Below are positions 5,803 to 8,996 of a stretch of 8,996 nucleotides of DNA, one piece after another; positions within the stretch are counted from its first letter, which is position 1, and the number at the start of each line of letters is the position of its first letter. Both the position numbers and the translations under genes were made by a program. Source of the stretch: Actinomycetota bacterium (GTDB taxonomy: Bacteria > Actinomycetota > Thermoleophilia > Solirubrobacterales > 70-9). Under the pieces are notes generated by a model. It saw only the letters and a list, made by a program, of their open reading frames with translations, was not told the DNA's origin and ran no database searches. The DNA is taken from assembly GCA_005884985.1 (NCBI GenBank), contig VAYK01000206.1:1-8996 (forward strand), in the 5' to 3' direction.

Positions 5803-5828
5803 TTGACGGCGGAACCCGGCTATAGACT
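5803..5828 (+). promoter_or_regulatory. Probable promoter giving a leaderless transcript
   Basis: TATAGACT (5821-5828, containing the -10 match TAGACT at 5823-5828) ends 7 nt before ATG 5836, so transcription would begin at or next to the A of the start codon. TTGACG at 5803-5808 resembles a -35 but stands only 14 bp from TAGACT, shorter than usual. No Shine-Dalgarno precedes the ATG. Leaderless messages are common in actinobacteria. Confidence 0.5.
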
Positions 5829-5835
5829 GGCGCGC

Positions 5836-6162
5836 ATGGAGGAAGTCCTGCTCGAGGCCCAGGCGGTCGAGGAGCCCGCGGCCGAAGAGGGCGTGGAGCT
5901 CGAGGAGCCCAGCCGGCTCCCGGAGCCTTCGCGCCGCACCGACGTCGAGGCCTGGCGCGGTGAGGTGAGGACCGCCGCGATCGCCGCGGCCGGCGGCCTC
6001 GTCGCGGGTGCCGCCACGGTCGCCGCGGTGCGCGCCGTGCGTTCGAGCAGCGCGCCGCGCCGTCAGCGGCCGCGGCGGCTGCTTCGCCGGCGGCAGGATC
6101 CTCCGAGGATCATCGCCAGCCGGTCGTTCATGGTCGACGTCCACCTCCTCGGCAACCGCTAG
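5836..6162 (+). CDS. Small hypothetical protein: acidic tail, one TM-like helix, arginine-rich segment
   Basis: From ATG 5836 the protein has 108 aa. A TTG at 5803 in the same frame would place the -10 box inside the gene and is rejected. Residues 1-40 are strongly acidic (many Glu). Residues about 45-66 form an Ala/Gly/Val-rich helix with TVAAV at its end, which could be a single membrane span. Residues 67-91 are very rich in Arg, and the protein closes with RIIASRSFMVDVHLLGNR (91-108), the part that looks most constrained. I recognise no named family, although this ending recalls small conserved actinobacterial proteins. The charge split suggests a membrane-bound adaptor or nucleic-acid/polyanion contact, which is inference. 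Its stop is 4 bp before the glycosylase start. Confidence 0.6.
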   Translation: MEEVLLEAQAVEEPAAEEGVELEEPSRLPEPSRRTDVEAWRGEVRTAAIAAAGGLVAGAATVAAVRAVRSSSAPRRQRPRRLLRRRQDPPRIIASRSFMVDVHLLGNR

Positions 6163-6166
6163 CCGC

Positions 6167-7025
6167 ATGCCCGGGGGTGCGCGGCCGGCGCCCGCCGGCG
6201 CCGGTCTCGAGGTCGAGGTGCGGCCGCCGTGGCCCTACCGCCTGCCGGCGAGCGGTGGCGGCGACGCCGTCATGCGCGTGCGCCGCGGCATCGTCACTCG
6301 CCTGCTCCACGTCTCAGAGCAGCCGGTCGTCGTCCGGGCCTGGCAACGCCGCGACGGGAACGTGGTCTTCCATGCGGCTCCTCCCGCGGGTAGGGATCGC
6401 TCGGAGATCGCGATCGAGCGGATGCGGTTCGCGCTCGGAGTCGACGACGACTACCGTCAGCTCTACGACAGATTTCGGGGCGATCGCTTGCTCGGGGTCG
6501 ATCACCAAGCAGCTGATCGAATCGTCGCGGGCGGCCGAGATCCAGCGGCGCCTGGTCTTTCGCTGGGGTACCCGGTGCGAGGGCCCGGATTCCTTGACGC
6601 TACGCGACGTTCCGAGCGCCGGGCTGCTCGCGCGCCGGGCCCCGGCCGAGCTGGCCGCAGTGGATCTGGCGCCGGCCCGCGCCCTCGCCCTGATCCGCGC
6701 CGCGCGCGAGGTCGCTGCGGGCCGCGTCAACCCCGGCGACCCCGCCGGCGACCGGCGCCTGCTGGCGATCCGCGAGATCGGTCCCTGGACGGTCCAGTGC
6801 CTCGGCCTCTACGGCCGCGGCGAGCCCGACGCGCTGCCCGCGGGCGACCTCGGGTTCATCAAGCTGGTCGGCGGGCTCGGCGGGCTCGGCAGGCGCGCGA
6901 CCGTCGATGAGGTCGAGGAGTTCTTTGCCCCCTACGCGCCCTACCGAGGCCTTGCCGGCTCCTTCGTCCTCGCCGCCTACCACAAGGCGATCGCCACCGG
7001 AGCGCCGCTTCGGCTAGCAGCCTGA
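6167..7025 (+). pseudogene. AlkA-type DNA-3-methyladenine glycosylase, broken by internal deletion and frameshift
   Basis: Two reading frames together give one glycosylase. Frame 2 from ATG 6167 encodes the N-terminal domain: LEVEVRPPWPYRLP, MRVRRGIVTRLLHV, QPVVVRAWQ, IERMRFALGVDDDYRQLYDR and F-R-G-D-R-L-L-G, ending near 6496. Frame 0 from about 6498 encodes the HhH-GPD domain: SITKQLIESSRAAEIQRR, LLAIREIGPWTVQCLGLYG (helix-hairpin-helix) and LPAGDLGFIKLVGGLGG, whose Asp (codon 6846-6848) is the catalytic residue of the family. It ends at TGA 7023-7025. Between the halves, about 20-25 residues normally linking the domains (a basic stretch, then PFEALAWA-like) are missing as well as the frame. 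A single sequencing slip does not explain this. An intact enzyme would excise alkylated bases such as 3-methyladenine. The C-terminal part could still be made only with a new internal start, for which I see no evidence. Confidence 0.75.
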
Positions 7026-7032
7026 CGCCCTA

Positions 7033-7218
7033 AGAGGCTGCCTCAAAACCCCCGTGCGCACGTCTGGAGGCGGCGGATCTGCGCGGATGCTGCGTCCTCG
7101 GTCGGCGCAATAGCGCACGGCTATTGCACGTTCGCACGCAGTGCGCAGCGTCGCTGCGTCCTTGCCCCGCTTGATCCGGCGCTCGCCAGCCGCACACTCG
7201 GGTTATGAGACAACCTCT
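7033..7218. mobile_element. MITE-like palindromic element with 19-bp terminal inverted repeats
   Basis: AGAGGCTGCCTCAAAACCC (7033-7051) and the reverse complement of 7200-7218, AGAGGTTGTCTCATAACCC, match at 16 of 19 positions. The inner flanks are also inversely related (for example ggcggcggatc near 7069-7079 against gatccggcgctcgcc near 7174-7188), so nearly the whole element can fold into one imperfect hairpin around gcaatagc-gcacg-gctattgc (7107-7127). No protein is encoded. The ends resemble those of IS5-superfamily elements. Flanks CTA before the left end and TAG after the right end suggest a short TA-containing target, but no clean duplication is visible. It lies between the broken glycosylase and the binding protein gene, whose TAG stop (7219-7217) overlaps the right end. 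It could also act as a bidirectional terminator. Confidence 0.7.
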
Positions 7219-8221
7219 AGGGGATCTTGCCGGGCAGCAGGTCGTTGGTGAGCACGTCGCCGGTGCTCGGCAGGGCCTTGATCAGGCCGTGGTCGGCGAA
7301 GAACTGGGCGAAGCGCTGCCACTGCCTGGGGTCCATGTAGCCGTAGGGCCGCTTCCCGGCTCTCGGCAGCAAAAGGGGGAGCGTCTTTCGCACCTCGGCG
7401 GCGGTGAACTTGGGGCTCAGGCCCTTGCCGGCGTTGAGTACGGCCTTCGTCGCAGAGGTCGGGTCGGTGACGGCCGCCTTCGTGCCGCGCTCGAGCGCGG
7501 CGATGAACAGCCGGACGTTCTGGGTCTCGTCGTTGAGGTGATCCGAGTTTGCGACCAGCACCAGCTCGTCGTAGGTGGGGATGCCGAGCCTGCCGACCGG
7601 GATCACGGTGGGTACCTTGCCACGCAGCCTCAGATCCACGCCCTCGACGTTGAGGAAGCCGCCGAGCATCGCGTCGGCGCGACCGGAGAGGATCGCCGGC
7701 AGCAGCCCCTGCTGGACGTTGACCACGTTGACGTCGTGTGTGCTCAGGCCGGAGCGCTCGAGGATCGTCTGCAGGTACGCCGCCTGGTAGGGGATGCCGG
7801 CGGTGGCGATCGTCTTGCCGCGCAGGTCCTTGACGTCGCGTATCCCCGATCCCTTGAGCCAGATCAGGGACGTCAGGGGCGTGGGCACGACGGCGGCGAC
7901 GGCCTTCACCGGCAGGCCCTGGTCATGGGCGAGGAGCACCTCGGGCTCGTAAGAGATCGCGAGGTCCACCCGGCCGGCCGCAACCTCCTTGATCGGCGCC
8001 GATGGGTCCGAGGGAACCTGCGGATGGACGTCGAGGCCCGCGTCGCGGAAGTAGCCGCGGTCGATCGCCTCGTAGAGACCGGCGTGGTCCGCGTTCACGT
8101 AGAAGTCGAGGGCGACGTCGAAGGGCTGCGGATTGCCGGGGCTGACGTCCTCCGACTTCTCGCCGCAGCCGGCGGCAAGCGCCGCTACGGCGACCACCAG
8201 GGCGAGCGTCGCGGTCCTCAA
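7217..8221 (-). CDS. thiY: Lipoprotein substrate-binding protein of an ABC transporter, ThiY/NMT1-like
   Basis: The protein has 334 aa and starts at TTG 8221. This start overlaps the permease stop (TTGA), follows an AAGGGGG Shine-Dalgarno by 7 nt, and gives a compact signal peptide RTATLALVVAVAALAAGC with lipobox LAAGC and lipidated C19. An open reading frame continuing to 8398 is rejected. The mature part is of the NMT1/THI5-like binding-protein family: DFYVNADHAGLYEAIDRGYF (39-58), PSDPSAPIKEVAAGRVDLAI (70-89), SYEPEVLLAHDQGLPVKAVA (90-109), PLTSLIWLKGSGI (115-127), TAGIPYQAAYLQTILE (140-155), LSGRADAMLGGFLNVEGVDL (178-197) and LGIPTYDELVLVAN (212-225). This combination is the one I associate with binders of thiamine pyrimidine precursors such as formylaminopyrimidine. 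Nitrate, sulfonate or riboflavin binders are related alternatives. It captures substrate outside the membrane and passes it to the permease encoded just upstream. Confidence 0.8.
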   Translation of the reverse strand: MRTATLALVVAVAALAAGCGEKSEDVSPGNPQPFDVALDFYVNADHAGLYEAIDRGYFRDAGLDVHPQVPSDPSAPIKEVAAGRVDLAISYEPEVLLAHDQGLPVKAVAAVVPTPLTSLIWLKGSGIRDVKDLRGKTIATAGIPYQAAYLQTILERSGLSTHDVNVVNVQQGLLPAILSGRADAMLGGFLNVEGVDLRLRGKVPTVIPVGRLGIPTYDELVLVANSDHLNDETQNVRLFIAALERGTKAAVTDPTSATKAVLNAGKGLSPKFTAAEVRKTLPLLLPRAGKRPYGYMDPRQWQRFAQFFADHGLIKALPSTGDVLTNDLLPGKIP

Positions 8222-8988
8222 CCCCCGGCCCCCTTCGGGCCCCACCAGGCGATCCTTCGCTCCAGCGCGGCGAGCAGCGCGAAGAGGACGATCGCCAGTG
8301 CCGAGAGCACGACGACGGCGGCGAAGGTCCGAGCCGTCTGGAGCTGGGCCGAGGCCTCCTGGATCAGGTGACCGAGACCCGAGCTGGAACCGGCCCACTC
8401 GCCGAATACGGCGCCGATCACGGCGACGGCGACGGCGATCTTGGCACCGCTGAAGAAGTAGGGCAGCGCGGTGGGGCCCTCGACGCGCCGAAGGGTCTGC
8501 CAGCGGCTGGCGTCGAGCGTGCGCATCATCTTGACCAGATCCGGGTCGACGGAGCCGAGTCCGTCCAGTGTGTTGACGGTTATCGGGAAGAAGCAGATCA
8601 GGGCGATGATCGCCAGCTTTGGGCCGATCCCGAACCCGAGCCAGACGACCAGGATCGGTGCGACGACGACGATCGGCACCGTCTGGGAAGCGACCAGCAG
8701 CGGGTAGAAGGCGCGTCTGGAGGTTGGCGACAGGTGGAGGACGATCGCGAAGGTGACGCCGGCGGCCACCGAGAGAGCGAAGCCGGCGAGCACCTCCTGG
8801 AGGGTGACCCAGGCGTTGTCGGTAAGCAACCCCCGGTCCTGCCAGAGCGCCTGCGCGATGTCGCTCGGGGCCGGCACGAGGAAGGGCTCGAGGTGGAGCG
8901 CATTGGCGATCACGTCGAGGCGCGCCGCCAGCTCCCAGGCGCCGAGCAGGGCAACCACGATCGCAAGCGGCGGCAGCCAGCGCCTCAC
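8218..8988 (-). CDS. ABC transporter permease (ThiX/SsuC/TauC type)
   Basis: The protein has 256 aa with about six membrane segments: about 6-22, 63-85, 94-118, 123-144, 176-197 and 222-242. The cytoplasmic EAA-type loop that contacts the ATPase lies at about 148-171 (DPDLVKMMRTLDASRWQTLR), preceding F-F-S-G-A-K-I-A-V-A-V-A. The region VPAPSDIAQALW (38-49) and the Q-T-V-P-I-V-V-V-A-P-I block (102-112) are typical of the SsuC/TauC/ThiX permeases. The start is GTG 8988, which overlaps a TGA at 8987-8985 in another frame (GTGA), as expected if an upstream gene, probably the ATPase, ends there. With the ThiY-like binding protein, the transporter most likely carries a thiamine pyrimidine precursor; the permease alone does not reveal the substrate. 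Confidence 0.85.
   Translation of the reverse strand: MRRWLPPLAIVVALLGAWELAARLDVIANALHLEPFLVPAPSDIAQALWQDRGLLTDNAWVTLQEVLAGFALSVAAGVTFAIVLHLSPTSRRAFYPLLVASQTVPIVVVAPILVVWLGFGIGPKLAIIALICFFPITVNTLDGLGSVDPDLVKMMRTLDASRWQTLRRVEGPTALPYFFSGAKIAVAVAVIGAVFGEWAGSSSGLGHLIQEASAQLQTARTFAAVVVLSALAIVLFALLAALERRIAWWGPKGAGG
8227..8241 (-). promoter_or_regulatory. Hairpin holding the Shine-Dalgarno of the binding protein gene
   Basis: In minus-strand mRNA, GGCCC (8241-8237) can pair with GGGCC (8231-8227) around the loop GAAGG. The Shine-Dalgarno AAGGGGG (8235-8229) for TTG 8221 lies in this loop and stem. Ribosomes finishing the permease would open it, which would couple synthesis of the binding protein to that of the permease. 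Confidence 0.45.
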
Positions 8989-8996
8989 ACCAATTG
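8985..8996 (-). CDS. Possible 3' end of an upstream gene (expected ABC ATPase)
   Basis: Only the codons for Q-L-V and a TGA stop (8987-8985) are visible, in the frame that gives a GTGA overlap with the permease start. The same 4-nt overlap style is used at the next junction (TTGA). An ATPase of the ThiZ/SsuB type is expected here, but the bases themselves show no family feature. Confidence 0.25.
   Translation of the reverse strand, partial: QLV

Noticed and set aside
6500..6910. Continuation of frame 2 of the glycosylase as a 300-aa protein
   Set aside because: After about 6496 the product becomes Arg/Pro-rich low-complexity sequence, while the HhH-GPD domain continues in frame 0.
7205..8371. 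388-codon plus-strand open frame opposite the binding protein gene
   Set aside because: It is a shadow of the ThiY-like gene; the minus-strand frame has a lipobox, family motifs and a coupled start.
8222..8398. N-terminal extension of the binding protein into the permease gene
   Set aside because: The extra residues lack a signal and overlap the permease. TTG 8221 has a Shine-Dalgarno and gives a proper lipoprotein signal peptide.
1..8996. CRISPR array, rRNA, tRNA or prophage genes
   Set aside because: No regularly spaced repeats, no tRNA-like cloverleaf and no phage or transposase protein was seen on either strand.

Overview
The window looks like chromosomal DNA of a high-GC actinobacterium, most likely a deep-branching lineage of the Thermoleophilia type (Solirubrobacterales/Gaiellales). 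This rests on strong G/C bias at third codon positions, an actinobacterial-type integration host factor (mIHF), GTG/TTG starts, tightly overlapping genes and probable leaderless promoters. The taxonomic call comes from remembered family resemblance, not from a search.

Layout. (1) 1-1455, plus strand: the end of a membrane protein, a membrane-anchored thioredoxin-fold protein with a broken CxxC, and a stand-alone B3/4-domain protein; the three overlap by 11 and 1 nt and form the tail of an operon. (2) 1465-2700, plus strand: an unrecognised Cys/His-motif protein with its own -10 box and Shine-Dalgarno, a hairpin-rich stretch of about 200 bp with an HTH-like reading frame, then a four-helix membrane protein. 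(3) 2732-3331, minus strand: the mIHF-like nucleoid protein, its roughly 140-nt leader and candidate promoter, and two adjacent hairpins that start at the stop codon of the next gene. (4) 3330-5771: a divergent pair, a serine palmitoyltransferase-like PLP enzyme (minus) and a tandem-GNAT protein resembling the bacterial ceramide synthase family (plus). Their start codons lie only 42 bp apart. (5) 5803-7025, plus strand: a small acidic/TM/arginine-rich protein behind a probable leaderless promoter, then an AlkA-type DNA glycosylase broken by an internal deletion plus frameshift. (6) 7032-7219: a MITE-like element of about 187 bp with 19-bp terminal inverted repeats and an almost fully palindromic body. 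(7) 7217-8996, minus strand: the end of an ABC transporter operon (permease and lipoprotein binding protein) most like ThiX-ThiY, which take up thiamine pyrimidine precursors.

How the genes may work together. The most interesting unit is the divergent pair. An alpha-oxoamine synthase with the SPT-type lysine motif (GTFSKS) would condense an amino acid with an acyl thioester, and a GNAT-type N-acyltransferase would N-acylate the amine. Together this suggests a sphingolipid- or ceramide-like (or other N-acyl amino-lipid) pathway in an actinobacterium, where such lipids are not standard. The ketosphinganine reductase and dedicated acyl-carrier or activation genes are not in the window, so this remains an inference. 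The ABC operon belongs to vitamin B1 precursor uptake and appears unrelated.
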